Assembly (NCBI RefSeq): GCF_040947875.1
Contig: NZ_JBFRXN010000001.1
Coordinates: 310,001-374,000, forward strand
From: Pseudomonas sp. MYb118
GTDB taxonomy: Bacteria > Pseudomonadota > Gammaproteobacteria > Pseudomonadales > Pseudomonadaceae
Reading direction: 5' to 3'
Length of the DNA stretch: 64,000 nt
Every line of letters begins with the position of its first letter. The stretch's first letter is position 1. Positions 1 through 8,383 of this stretch are shown one piece after another. The notes below the pieces were generated by a model that worked only from the letters and a program-made list of their open reading frames with translations, was not told the origin of the DNA and searched no databases. The position numbers and the translations under genes are program-made.

Positions 1-77
1 GCGATGAAACCGGCGACGATGGCCGACGGCGAGGTATCGGCCAAGGGGCGCAGGGGCGTGTGTGTGGCGTCGTTCAT
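1..77 (-). CDS. BenE-family benzoate/H+ symporter, N-terminal fragment
   Basis: Only the first 25 codons are inside the window and the gene runs off the left edge. The ATG is at 77 on the minus strand. The fragment begins MNDATHTPLRPLADTSPSAI and continues VAGFI, the hydrophilic start followed by the SPSAIVAGF entry into the first helix that is typical of BenE transporters (12 TM helices, inner membrane, aromatic acid uptake by proton symport). It diverges from the GntR gene at 428, with a REP pair between. Identification rests on a short stretch, so the substrate is not assignable. Confidence 0.6.
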   Translation of the reverse strand, partial: MNDATHTPLRPLADTSPSAIVAGFI

Positions 78-118
78 GACAGCGGTGTTCCTGGTTCAGA
101 TGGACATATCCCCGATCC

Positions 119-223
119 CTGTAGGAGCAGCCAGTCGACGCTCGATTGCTCGCGATGAGGCCGTGCCATTCAACATTGATGTATCAGAAGTACCGCAATC
201 GCGAGCAAGCTCGCTCCTACAGG
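119..223. repeat. REP pair (variant left arm)
   Basis: Two inverted arms. The right arm (198-223) is the canonical ATCGCGAGCAAGCTCGCTCC type. The left arm carries extra sequence (AGCCAGTCGACGCTCGATTG) between GTAGGAGC and GCTCGCGATG. The same variant recurs at 47722-47761. Intergenic, between divergent genes. Confidence 0.85.
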
Positions 224-427
224 GGCCGGGTCAAGCGGGGTTTAAAGACTAAACTCAAATGTAAGCAGACGTTGCCATACAGCCGGGGTGACAAACAGCC
301 GTACAGTCGTGTTGCCACCATCCATTGTGTACAATCGCCGTGTTTTTTACGCGATACTTGCCAGCGACCCGCTGTGCCGTATTACAGTCACGGTCAATTC
401 GCCGCAGTTCTCCCGACCCGAGTGCCC

Positions 428-1192
428 ATGAACGAACAGTTGCAGCCCCTCAAGAAACAACCGCGAGCAGGCAAAGCCGGCCGCAGCGGAACCCAGGACG
501 ATATCGTCTACGCGCATATCTTCGAGGCCATCCTCGAACAGCGCCTGGCGCCCGGCACCAAGTTGAGCGAAGAAGCGCTGGGGGAAATTTTCGGGGTCAG
601 CCGCACCATCATTCGCCGCGCGCTGTCGCGCCTGGCCCACGAAAGCGTCGTGCTGTTGCGGCCCAATCGTGGCGCCGTGGTCGCCAGCCCGAGCGTCGAG
701 GAGGCGCGTCAGGTGTTCTTCGCCCGCCGCCTGGTAGAGCGTGCGATCACTGAACTGGCGGTGCAACACGCGGGAGCCGAGCAGATTGCCGAGTTGCGGC
801 AGATGGTCAACGACGAGCGCGACAGCTTTTCCCGTGGCGACCGCGGTGCGGGGATCCGTCTGTCGGGCGAGTTCCACCTGAAACTGGCCGAGGCGGCGAA
901 GAACGCGCCGTTGATCAGCTTCCAGCGCAGCCTGGTGTCGCAGACCTCGCTGATCATCGCCCAGTACGAAAGCGGCAACCGTTCGCACTGTTCCTACGAC
1001 GAACACACGCAACTGATCGACGCCATCGAAGCGCGCAACACCGAGCTTGCGGTGGAGCTGATGATGCACCACATGAATCACATCGACAGCAAGCTCAACC
1101 TCGACGAGGAAAGCGCCTCGGACGACTTGCATGCGGTGTTCTCGCATCTGCTGCAGACCAAGAAGGCGGGGCGGTCGCCGGCCAAGATCTGA
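428..1192 (+). CDS. GntR family transcriptional regulator (FCD subfamily)
   Basis: A 254-residue DNA-binding repressor/activator of the FadR branch. An N-terminal winged helix (about residues 22-90; LSEEALGEIFGVSRTIIRRA is the helix-turn-helix) is followed by an all-helical FCD ligand domain with the metal/ligand-binding Arg/His pattern (FFARRLVERAI, then EFHLKL and a DEHTQLIDAI segment). I start at the ATG at 428, not the upstream frame extension from 146, because the upstream codons run through a REP element. It converges on guaD and lies next to the purine operon 1309-7452, so regulation of purine catabolism or of the BenE-type transporter is plausible but inferred. Confidence 0.85.
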   Translation: MNEQLQPLKKQPRAGKAGRSGTQDDIVYAHIFEAILEQRLAPGTKLSEEALGEIFGVSRTIIRRALSRLAHESVVLLRPNRGAVVASPSVEEARQVFFARRLVERAITELAVQHAGAEQIAELRQMVNDERDSFSRGDRGAGIRLSGEFHLKLAEAAKNAPLISFQRSLVSQTSLIIAQYESGNRSHCSYDEHTQLIDAIEARNTELAVELMMHHMNHIDSKLNLDEESASDDLHAVFSHLLQTKKAGRSPAKI

Positions 1193-1212
1193 TCTGGCAT
1201 CGCGTCGCTTTC

Positions 1213-1287
1213 ATCGCGAGCAGGCTCGCTCCCACAAGGGATGTGTAAACACCACAGATCCAGTGTGGGAGCGAGCCTGCTCGCGAT
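1213..1287. repeat. REP pair
   Basis: Inverted arms ATCGCGAGCAGGCTCGCTCC (1213-) and the matching GGAGCGAGCCTGCTCGCGAT (-1287), separated by about 25 nt. It sits between the convergent ends of the GntR gene and guaD. Confidence 0.9.
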
Positions 1288-1308
1288 AGCGCCCTCACAG
1301 GCGCCAGA

Positions 1309-2616
1309 TCAATCCCGCTGATGCACCAGATTCCCCGCCGCATACGTCTGCGCCACCGTCCGGTCATCCCCCAGCGTCATCAGCACAAACAACGTCTCGG
1401 CAATGTCCTTGGCCTGCTTCAGGCGATAGCTGAGCAGCGGCGTGGCGTTGTAGTCCAGCACCAGGAAGTCGGCGTCGCTGCCCGGTTGCAGGTTGCCGAT
1501 GCGCTCTTCCAGGCGCAGCGCGCGGGCGCCGCCGAGGGTGGCCAGGTACAGCGATTTGAACGGGCTCAGGCGCGCACCCTGCAACTGCATGACCTTGTAC
1601 GCCTCGTTCAGGGTTTGCAGCAGCGAGAAGCTGGTGCCACCACCGACATCGGTGCCCAGGCCGACGTTCACCTTGTGCTTCTCGGCCATCGGCAGGTTGA
1701 ACAGGCCGCTGCCGAGGAAGAAGTTCGAGGTCGGGCAGAACGAGATCGCCGAGCCGGTTTCAGCCAGGCGGGCGCACTCTTCATCGCACAGGTGCACGCC
1801 GTGGGCGAACACCGAGCGCTCGCCCAGCAACTGGTAGTGATCGTAGACGTCGAGGTAGCCCTTGCGCTCCGGGAACAGCTCCTTGACCCACTCGATTTCC
1901 TTGAGGTTCTCGCTGATGTGGGTCTGCATGTACAGGTCCGGGTACTCGCCGAGCAACTGGCCGGCGAGGGTCAGTTGTTCGGGTGTACTGGTCGGGGCGA
2001 AACGCGGGGTGACCGCGTAGTGCAGGCGGCCCTTGCCGTGCCAGCGCTCGATCAGTGCCTTGCTTTCCACGTAGCTGGATTCGGCGGTGTCGGTCAGGTA
2101 GTCCGGGGCATTGCGGTCCATCATCACCTTGCCGGCGATCATGCGCAGGTCCAGGCGCTCGGCAACTTCGAAGAACGAGTTGACCGACTGCGGGTGCACG
2201 CTGCCGAACACCAGCGCGGTGGTGGTGCCGTTGCGCAGCAGTTCCTTGACGAAGATGTCCGCGACTTCGTCGGCGTGGGCCTTGTCGGCGAACTGGCTTT
2301 CGCAGGGGAAGGTGTAGGTGTTGAGCCAGTCCAGCAGTTGCTCGCCGTAGGCACCGACCATGCCGGTTTGCGGCAGGTGGATGTGGGTGTCGATGAAGCC
2401 GGGGGTGATCAGTGCATTCGGGTAATGGTTGATCTCGATATCGGCAGGCAGGGTCGGCAGCAGGTCGCCGGCAGGGCCGAGGGCGCTGATCTGGCCGTTA
2501 TCCACCACCAGCAAGCCGTCCTCGAAATACTCGTAGGACGCTTCGATCCCGACTTCGGCGGGGTCGGCGATGCTGTGCAGGATGGCGGCGCGGTAGGCTT
2601 TGCGAGTCAGAGGCAT
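1309..2616 (-). CDS. guaD: Guanine deaminase
   Basis: Hydrolytic deamination of guanine to xanthine, feeding xanthine dehydrogenase encoded just upstream. The 435-residue protein is an amidohydrolase-fold cytosolic enzyme. The metal-binding HxH lies in FIDTHIHLPQTGM (residues about 74-86), later metal ligands occur in QTHISEN and FAHGVHL, and a GLGTDVGGGTSFS segment supplies the last Asp. Length matches the family (430-440). The ATG at 2616 follows GAGAA and is 7 nt after the xdhC stop, so it is the last gene of the xdhABC-guaD operon. Confidence 0.95.
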   Translation of the reverse strand: MPLTRKAYRAAILHSIADPAEVGIEASYEYFEDGLLVVDNGQISALGPAGDLLPTLPADIEINHYPNALITPGFIDTHIHLPQTGMVGAYGEQLLDWLNTYTFPCESQFADKAHADEVADIFVKELLRNGTTTALVFGSVHPQSVNSFFEVAERLDLRMIAGKVMMDRNAPDYLTDTAESSYVESKALIERWHGKGRLHYAVTPRFAPTSTPEQLTLAGQLLGEYPDLYMQTHISENLKEIEWVKELFPERKGYLDVYDHYQLLGERSVFAHGVHLCDEECARLAETGSAISFCPTSNFFLGSGLFNLPMAEKHKVNVGLGTDVGGGTSFSLLQTLNEAYKVMQLQGARLSPFKSLYLATLGGARALRLEERIGNLQPGSDADFLVLDYNATPLLSYRLKQAKDIAETLFVLMTLGDDRTVAQTYAAGNLVHQRD

Positions 2617-2623
2617 AAGGTTC

Positions 2624-3481
2624 TCAGTTCGAGGCTTTCAATTGTGCGGTTTGGCTGCGGCGTGACACCGGCAGCAGCTTGGCGATCGGTTCGGCGCTGG
2701 ATGTCTGCTGGCCGAAATTGGCGTTGTAGGTGGCGATGATCTCGCCGGCGATAGAGATGGCGATTTCCACCGGCAGCTTGCCCTTGACCTCGCCGATGCC
2801 CATCGGGCAGCGCATGCGTTGCAGCACGGCGGCGTCGAAGCCACGGTCGCGCAGGCGGTGTTCGAACTTCACCCGCTTGGTCTTCGAACCGATCAGGCCG
2901 AAGTAAGTGAAGTCGTTGCGCTTGAGGATCGCGGCGGTCAGTTCCAGGTCCAGCTGGTGGTTGTGGGTCATGACGATGCAGTAGCTGCCGGCGGGCAGGT
3001 CGTCGATTTCATCCAGCGGTTCTTCGCTGACGATCTTGCGCACGCCATGGGGGATCTGCTCGGGGAACTCGGCATCGCGCGAGTCGATCCAGCGCACCCG
3101 GCAGGGCAGGCTGGCCAGCAGCGGCACCAGCGCGCGGCCGACGTGCCCGGCGCCGAACACGGCGATCTGCGCCTGGACCTGGCCCATCGGTTCGAACAAC
3201 AGCACGGTAACGCCGCCACAGCACTGGCCGAGGCTGGCACCGAGGCTGAAGCGCTCCAGGTGGGTGTCCTGCTTGCCGCTGACAAGCATCTCGCGGGCGA
3301 TCTGCATGGCCTTGTATTCCAGGTGCCCGCCACCGATGGTGTCGAAGGCCTGGCGGGCGCTGATGACCATCTTCGAGCCGGCATTGCGCGGGGTCGAGCC
3401 CTGCTCTTCGATGATGGTCACCAGCACGCAGGGTTCGCCGCGGTTTTGCAGGTCGGCGAGGGCGTCGATCCAGTTGTACAT
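2624..3481 (-). CDS. xdhC: Xanthine dehydrogenase accessory protein XdhC
   Basis: A molybdenum-cofactor chaperone that binds Moco and promotes its sulfuration before insertion into XdhB. It is 285 residues long. The CoxI/XdhC N-terminal domain carries GQCCGG (about residue 100), and the C-terminal half holds a Rossmann-type GAGHVGRAL. I chose the ATG at 3481, which has a GAGG ribosome-binding site 5 nt upstream, over the in-frame GTG at 3487. It lies between xdhB and guaD in one transcription unit, although a REP pair separates it from xdhB. Confidence 0.93.
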   Translation of the reverse strand: MYNWIDALADLQNRGEPCVLVTIIEEQGSTPRNAGSKMVISARQAFDTIGGGHLEYKAMQIAREMLVSGKQDTHLERFSLGASLGQCCGGVTVLLFEPMGQVQAQIAVFGAGHVGRALVPLLASLPCRVRWIDSRDAEFPEQIPHGVRKIVSEEPLDEIDDLPAGSYCIVMTHNHQLDLELTAAILKRNDFTYFGLIGSKTKRVKFEHRLRDRGFDAAVLQRMRCPMGIGEVKGKLPVEIAISIAGEIIATYNANFGQQTSSAEPIAKLLPVSRRSQTAQLKASN

Positions 3482-3516
3482 GTTCACCTCGACATCTGTG
3501 TGTCTGTCAGTCCGTC

Positions 3517-3591
3517 ATCGCGAGCAGGCTCGCTCCCACAGTGATTTTGTGAGCACCACAGATTGACTGTGGGAGCGAGCCTGCTCGCGAT
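3517..3591. repeat. REP pair inside the xdh operon
   Basis: Canonical inverted arms (ATCGCGAGCAGGCTCGCTCC / GGAGCGAGCCTGCTCGCGAT) between xdhB and xdhC. Because both flanking genes are on the minus strand, the hairpin would be transcribed within the operon mRNA and could stabilise the upstream xdhAB segment. Confidence 0.9.
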
Positions 3592-3605
3592 GGCCGCGCC
3601 TCGGT

Positions 3606-6005
3606 CTAGAGCGAAGCCATCTCGGTTTCAGCCTCGGCAGCCCTGGCCACCTTCAACTGCCGCATCTGCTCGCACCCCCACAACACCCGCTCCGGCGTCG
3701 CCGGCGCATCAATCTTCGGCTGGTGCTTGTAATCACCGAGGCTCGCCACGGCATCCTTGATCGCGCACCACGCGGCGATGCCGAGCATGAACGGCGGTTC
3801 GCCCACGGCCTTGGAGTGGAACACCGTGTCTTCGGGGTTCTTGCGGTTTTCCACCAGCTTCACGCGAAGGTCCAGCGGCATGTCCGCCACCGCCGGGATC
3901 TTGTAGCTGGCCGGGCCGTTGGTCATCAGCTTGCCCTTGTTGTTCCACACCAGCTCTTCCATGGTCAGCCAACCCATGCCCTGGATGAAACCGCCTTCGA
4001 CCTGGCCGATGTCGATGGCCGGGTTCAGTGAGGCGCCGACGTCGTGGAGGATGTCGGTGCGCAGCATCTTGTATTCGCCGGTCAGGGTGTCGACCAGCAC
4101 TTCGCAGCATGCCGCACCGAAGGCGAAGTAGTAGAACGGCCGGCCACGGGCCTGGCTGCGGTCGTAGTAGATTTTCGGGGTCTTGTAGAAACCGGTGCTC
4201 GACAGCGACACCTGGGCGAAATACGCCTGCTGGATCAACGCCTCGAAGGTCAGGATGTGATCGCGAACGCGCACGTGGCCGTTGTGGAAAACCACGTCTT
4301 CTTCGCTGACCTTGTATTGCCGCGCGGCGAATTCCACCAGGCGTTTCTTGATGGTTTCGGCGGCGTTCTGCGCGGCCTTGCCGTTGAGGTCGGCACCGCT
4401 GGAGGCTGCGGTCGGCGAGGTGTTGGGCACCTTGTCGGTGTTGGTCGCGGTGATCTGCACGCGGTCCATTTCCACCTGGAACACTTCGGCGACCACCTGC
4501 GCCACCTTGGTGTTCAAGCCCTGGCCCATCTCGGTGCCGCCGTGGTTGAGGTGGATGCTGCCGTCGGTGTAGACGTGCACCAGGGCGCCGGCCTGGTTGA
4601 GGAAGCTGGCGGTGAAGGAAATGCCGAATTTCACCGGGGTCAGCGCCAGGCCCTTTTTCAGGATCGGGCTGTTGGCGTTGTAGCGGCGGATCGCTTCGCG
4701 ACGCTCGGCGTACTGACTGCTTTGTTCAAGCTCGGCGGTCATTTCCTCGAGCATGTTGTGCTCGACGGTCTGGTAGTAATGGGTGACGTTGCGCTCGGTC
4801 TTGCCGTAGTAGTTGGCCTTGCGCACGGCCAGCGGGTCGAGGGCCAGGTGGCGGGCGATGGCGTCCATCACTTCCTCAATGGCAACCATGCCCTGCGGGC
4901 CGCCGAAACCCCGGTAGGCGGTGTTCGAGGCGGTGTTGGTCTTGCAGCGATGGCCATTGATGGTGGCGTCGCCCAGGTAGTACGAGTTGTCGGAGTGGAA
5001 CATCGCCCGGTCGACGATGGACGCCGATAGGTCCGGCGAGCAGCCGCAGTTGCCGGCCAGTTCCAGGGCGATGCCGTGCAGGCGGCCGGTGCTGTCGAAG
5101 CCGACGTCATATTCGACATAGAACGGGTGGCGCTTGCCGGTCATCAGCATGTCTTCGACCCGTGGCAAACGCATCTTGGTCGGCTGGCCGGTGAGGTGGG
5201 CAATCACCGCGCACAGGCACGCCGGGCTCGCGGCCTGGGTTTCCTTGCCGCCAAAACCGCCGCCCATGCGGCGCATGTCGACGACGATCTTGTTCATCGA
5301 CACGTCGAGCACTTCAGCCACCAGCTTCTGTACTTCGGTGGGGTTCTGCGTGGAGCAGTAGACGATCATGCCGCCGTCTTCGGTGGGCATCACCGACGAG
5401 ATCTGGGTTTCCAGGTAGAAGTGTTCCTGGCCGCCGATGTGCAGCGTGCCCTGGATGCGGTGTTCGGCAGTGGCCAATGCGCCTGCCGAATCGCCGCGCT
5501 GGTGGGTGTGACTGTCGAGCACGAAATGGCGTTTGCGCAGGGCTTCGACCACGTCGAGCACCGGTTCCAGGTCGTCGTATTCGATGATCGCCGCCATCGC
5601 CGCCTTGCGCGCGGTCTCCAGGTCTTTGGCCGCCACGGCCACCACCGGCTGACCGACGAATTGCACGGTGTCGATGGCCAGCAACGGGTCGCCGGGCAGC
5701 AGCGGGCCGATGTCCTTCAGGCCCGGCACGTCTTCGTGGGTGATGGCGATGCGCACGCCCTCGAAGGCGTAGCAGGGCGTGGTGTCGATGCTGATGACTT
5801 TCGCGTGGGCGCGGTCCGAGAGGCGCGCATACACGTGCAACTGGTTGGGGAATTCCAGACGGTCGTCGATGTACTGCGCTTCGCCGGACACATGCTTGGC
5901 GGCGCTGTCGTGCTTGACGCTGCGGCCGACACCGGTGGTCAGGTCCTTGGCGAACAGCTCTGCCAGTTCGGCCTGGGTCTTCTCTACGGCGTGATGGTTA
6001 GACAT
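3606..6005 (-). CDS. xdhB: Xanthine dehydrogenase, molybdopterin-binding subunit
   Basis: Large catalytic subunit (799 residues) that oxidises hypoxanthine and xanthine to urate at the Mo centre. The N-terminal a/b hammerhead domain begins around residue 25 (GRSVKHDSAAKHVSGEAQYI). Mo-pterin motifs include GGGFGGKET (about 250), AYRGFGGPQG and, near the C-terminus, AVGEPPFML, whose Glu is the family's catalytic base. The ATG at 6005 overlaps the end of xdhA by 8 nt, indicating translational coupling of the two subunits. Confidence 0.96.
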   Translation of the reverse strand: MSNHHAVEKTQAELAELFAKDLTTGVGRSVKHDSAAKHVSGEAQYIDDRLEFPNQLHVYARLSDRAHAKVISIDTTPCYAFEGVRIAITHEDVPGLKDIGPLLPGDPLLAIDTVQFVGQPVVAVAAKDLETARKAAMAAIIEYDDLEPVLDVVEALRKRHFVLDSHTHQRGDSAGALATAEHRIQGTLHIGGQEHFYLETQISSVMPTEDGGMIVYCSTQNPTEVQKLVAEVLDVSMNKIVVDMRRMGGGFGGKETQAASPACLCAVIAHLTGQPTKMRLPRVEDMLMTGKRHPFYVEYDVGFDSTGRLHGIALELAGNCGCSPDLSASIVDRAMFHSDNSYYLGDATINGHRCKTNTASNTAYRGFGGPQGMVAIEEVMDAIARHLALDPLAVRKANYYGKTERNVTHYYQTVEHNMLEEMTAELEQSSQYAERREAIRRYNANSPILKKGLALTPVKFGISFTASFLNQAGALVHVYTDGSIHLNHGGTEMGQGLNTKVAQVVAEVFQVEMDRVQITATNTDKVPNTSPTAASSGADLNGKAAQNAAETIKKRLVEFAARQYKVSEEDVVFHNGHVRVRDHILTFEALIQQAYFAQVSLSSTGFYKTPKIYYDRSQARGRPFYYFAFGAACCEVLVDTLTGEYKMLRTDILHDVGASLNPAIDIGQVEGGFIQGMGWLTMEELVWNNKGKLMTNGPASYKIPAVADMPLDLRVKLVENRKNPEDTVFHSKAVGEPPFMLGIAAWCAIKDAVASLGDYKHQPKIDAPATPERVLWGCEQMRQLKVARAAEAETEMASL

Positions 6006-7452
6006 AAGCGGTCACCCGGGTCTCGATGTGCGGCGTTTGCAGTTCGATGAAGTATTTGCGCAGCAGGTTCTGCGCGCTGAGCAGGCGGTATTCCTTGCTG
6101 GCACGGAAGTCCGACAGCGGCGTGAAGTCCTCGGCCAGGGCGGCGCAGGCGCGCTCCACGGTGGCGTTGTCGAACGCTGCGCCACGCAACACGGCTTCGC
6201 AGGCGCTGGCGCGTTTGGGAATCGCGGCCATGCCGCCGAAGGCCACACGGACGTCGCTGATCACGCCGTTTTCCAGGCGCAGGTTGAACGCCGCGCAGAC
6301 CGCGGAAATGTCATCGTCCAGGCGCTTGGACACCTTGTACGCACGGAACCACTGTTCGGCGCTGGCACGGGGCACGATGATCTTCTCGATGAACTCGCTT
6401 TCCTGGCGCGCAGTGACCCGGTAGTCGATGAAATAGTCTTCCAGCGCCAGGGTACGGCGGGTGTCGCCCTTGCACAGCACGATCTGCGCGCCGAGGGCGA
6501 TCAGCAGCGGTGGCGAGTCGCCGATCGGCGAGGCGTTGCCGATGTTGCCGCCCAGGGTGCCCTGGTTGCGGATCTGCAGGGAGGCGAAGCGTTGCAGCAG
6601 TTCGCCGAAATCCGGGTACTCGGCCTTCAAAGCCTCGTAGCAGTCGGAGAGGGCAGTGGCCGCGCCGATTTCCAGGCGATCGTCGAAGCGTTCGATGCGC
6701 TTCATCTCGGCGACGTTGCCCACGTAGATCATCACCGGCAGGGTGCGGTGGAACTGCGTGACTTCCAGCGCCAGGTCGGTGCCGCCAGCCAGCAGCCGCG
6801 CCTGTGGATAAGCGTCGTAGAGGTCGGCCAGGTCGGCCACGGTCAGCGGCACCAGGCAGCGCTTGTCGCCACTGTTGAGTTCGCCGATGTCGGTGGGGGC
6901 GATGGCTTTCAGGCGGGCGATGGTCTGCGCTTCACGGGCGTCGAACTGGTCGGGTTGCTGGCCGCAGCAGGACTGCTCGGCCGCGGCCAGGATCGGCCGA
7001 TAGCCGGTGCAGCGGCACAGGTTGCCGGCCAGCGCTTCGTGGGCCTTGTGGTGATCCGGTGCGTCGCTGTTCTTTTGCAGGGCGAACAACGACATGACAA
7101 AACCTGGGGTGCAGAACCCGCACTGCGAGCCGTGGCACTCGACCATGGCCTTCTGCACGCTGTGCAGTTCGCCCTTGTGCTTGAGGTCTTCGACGCTGAT
7201 CAACTGCTTGCCGTGCAGCGACGAAACGAAGGTCAGGCACGAGTTGAGGCTGCGGTAGCGGATGTGTTCGCGCCCGTCCGCGTCCGTCTGCAACTCGCCG
7301 ACCACCACGGTGCACGCACCGCAGTCACCGCTGGCGCAGCCTTCCTTGGTGCCGGGTTTGCCGACATGCTCGCGCAAGTAATTGAGCACGGTCAGGTTGG
7401 GGTCCAGGGCGTGCTCGCTTCGAAGTTCCTGGTTGAGTAAAAACTGGATCAC
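5998..7452 (-). CDS. xdhA: Xanthine dehydrogenase, FeS/FAD small subunit
   Basis: A 484-residue electron-transfer subunit passing electrons from the Mo site to NAD+. It has a plant-type [2Fe-2S] domain (C39, C44, C47 in GCASGDCGACTVVVG), a second [2Fe-2S] helical domain (CGFCTPGF about 113; CRCTGYRPI about 148) and a FAD-binding domain with LLAGGTDLALE. The start is GTG at 7452 with GAGG about 9 nt upstream. It is the first gene of the operon; the promoter region overlaps one of two palindromic operators. Confidence 0.95.
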   Translation of the reverse strand: MIQFLLNQELRSEHALDPNLTVLNYLREHVGKPGTKEGCASGDCGACTVVVGELQTDADGREHIRYRSLNSCLTFVSSLHGKQLISVEDLKHKGELHSVQKAMVECHGSQCGFCTPGFVMSLFALQKNSDAPDHHKAHEALAGNLCRCTGYRPILAAAEQSCCGQQPDQFDAREAQTIARLKAIAPTDIGELNSGDKRCLVPLTVADLADLYDAYPQARLLAGGTDLALEVTQFHRTLPVMIYVGNVAEMKRIERFDDRLEIGAATALSDCYEALKAEYPDFGELLQRFASLQIRNQGTLGGNIGNASPIGDSPPLLIALGAQIVLCKGDTRRTLALEDYFIDYRVTARQESEFIEKIIVPRASAEQWFRAYKVSKRLDDDISAVCAAFNLRLENGVISDVRVAFGGMAAIPKRASACEAVLRGAAFDNATVERACAALAEDFTPLSDFRASKEYRLLSAQNLLRKYFIELQTPHIETRVTAYV

Positions 7453-7497
7453 GGACGGCCTCGCAGATTCATTATTGTTGTTAAGCGACTTGAACCG

Positions 7498-7525
7498 AAT
7501 TTAGCAGTTCTGACTTTTGGGTCAA
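7498..7525 (-). promoter_or_regulatory. Predicted xdhA promoter
   Basis: On the minus strand TTGACC (7525-7520) and TAAATT (7503-7498) are separated by 16 bp, a plausible sigma-70 promoter for xdhABC-guaD. Its -35 hexamer lies inside the palindrome at 7511-7524, the expected geometry for repression. Confidence 0.45.
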
Positions 7526-7547
7526 TGATTTTTTGACTTAAAGGTCA
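7511..7547. promoter_or_regulatory. Tandem palindromic operators TGAC-N6-GTCA
   Basis: Two 14-bp palindromes, TGACTTTTGGGTCA (7511-7524) and TGACTTAAAGGTCA (7534-7547), have identical half-sites and centres 23 bp apart, about two helical turns. They lie between the divergent xdhA and GntR genes. The likely ligand is one of the two GntR/FCD regulators in this window, most simply the adjacent one at 7721 (inference). Confidence 0.55.
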
Positions 7548-7720
7548 GGAAAATTCGCTTTCTCGCTCGACAGCAGGTTTATTGAGTATTGACCCTGACG
7601 TGATCCCCTGCTTTTTTGCTGGATTCATGCCAAAAACCGCTGTGTGGGCACTCCGCCATGACCGCTCATGTGCGCTACACTGCGCCGCTTGTACAGATCG
7701 AAGAGTTTGAAGGGACAACC

Positions 7721-8380
7721 ATGACGTTCAAGGCGCCGGACAGCCTCGCCGAGCAAATCGCTCACCACCTCGCCGAGCGCATCATCCGAGGCGAAATGCA
7801 GCCCGGGGAGCGCATCCAGGAACAGAAGGTCACGCTGGCGCTCAATGTCAGCCGCGGTTCGGTCCGCGAGGCCCTGTTGATCCTCGAGCGTCGTCACCTG
7901 ATCGCGATCCTGCCGCGACGCGGTGCGCACGTCACCGAACTGACTGCCCACAAAGTGCGCAGCCTGTGCACGCTGATGGGCGAGCTGTACATCCTGCTGG
8001 GCAACGCCGTGGCCACCGGCTGGCAAGTCCAGGCCGACCTCGCGCCGTTCGTGCAGATCCAGCAGCGCCTGCAGGCCAGCTTCGAGCGCCAGGACATCCG
8101 CACCTTCGTCGATGACAGCTTCAATGTGATGCGCGCCGCGTATCCGTTCGCCAATAACCCTTACTTGCAGGAAACCGTCGAAAACCTGCAGCCGGCCATG
8201 AGCCGTGCGTATTTCCTGGCCCTCGACCAGCGCAAGGCGTCGATGAGCGAATACCTGGCGTTGTTCGAGCAACTGCTGGCCGCCGTGGTCGCCCGTGATT
8301 TCCCACAGATCCGCGAAGTACTGACGGCCTATGGCCAGCGCAGTTGCGATCTGGTGATCTCTGCCCTGACGGACGCTTAA
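7721..8380 (+). CDS. GntR family transcriptional regulator (FCD subfamily)
   Basis: A 219-residue regulator. The winged helix-turn-helix is at about residues 8-75 (LNVSRGSVREALLILERR is the recognition segment) and is followed by a helical FCD-like effector domain. I start at the ATG at 7721 (MTFKAPDSLAEQIAHHLAER) rather than the extension from 7616, which lacks domain homology. It diverges from xdhA across the paired palindromes and sits only 3 nt before smc, so smc may be co-transcribed with it. Its effector is unknown; a purine is a reasonable guess from position. Confidence 0.85.
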   Translation: MTFKAPDSLAEQIAHHLAERIIRGEMQPGERIQEQKVTLALNVSRGSVREALLILERRHLIAILPRRGAHVTELTAHKVRSLCTLMGELYILLGNAVATGWQVQADLAPFVQIQQRLQASFERQDIRTFVDDSFNVMRAAYPFANNPYLQETVENLQPAMSRAYFLALDQRKASMSEYLALFEQLLAAVVARDFPQIREVLTAYGQRSCDLVISALTDA

Positions 8381-8383
8381 AGG

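Noticed and set aside
146..427. N-terminal extension of the first GntR regulator
   Set aside because: The extension would translate a REP arm (the REQARSYRG peptide) and lacks GntR homology.
1321..2739. Long plus-strand frames opposite guaD, xdhB, xdhA, ligA, acnA and slt
   Set aside because: Each mirrors a well-supported gene on the other strand, with V/H/G/Q-rich composition and no recognisable motif.
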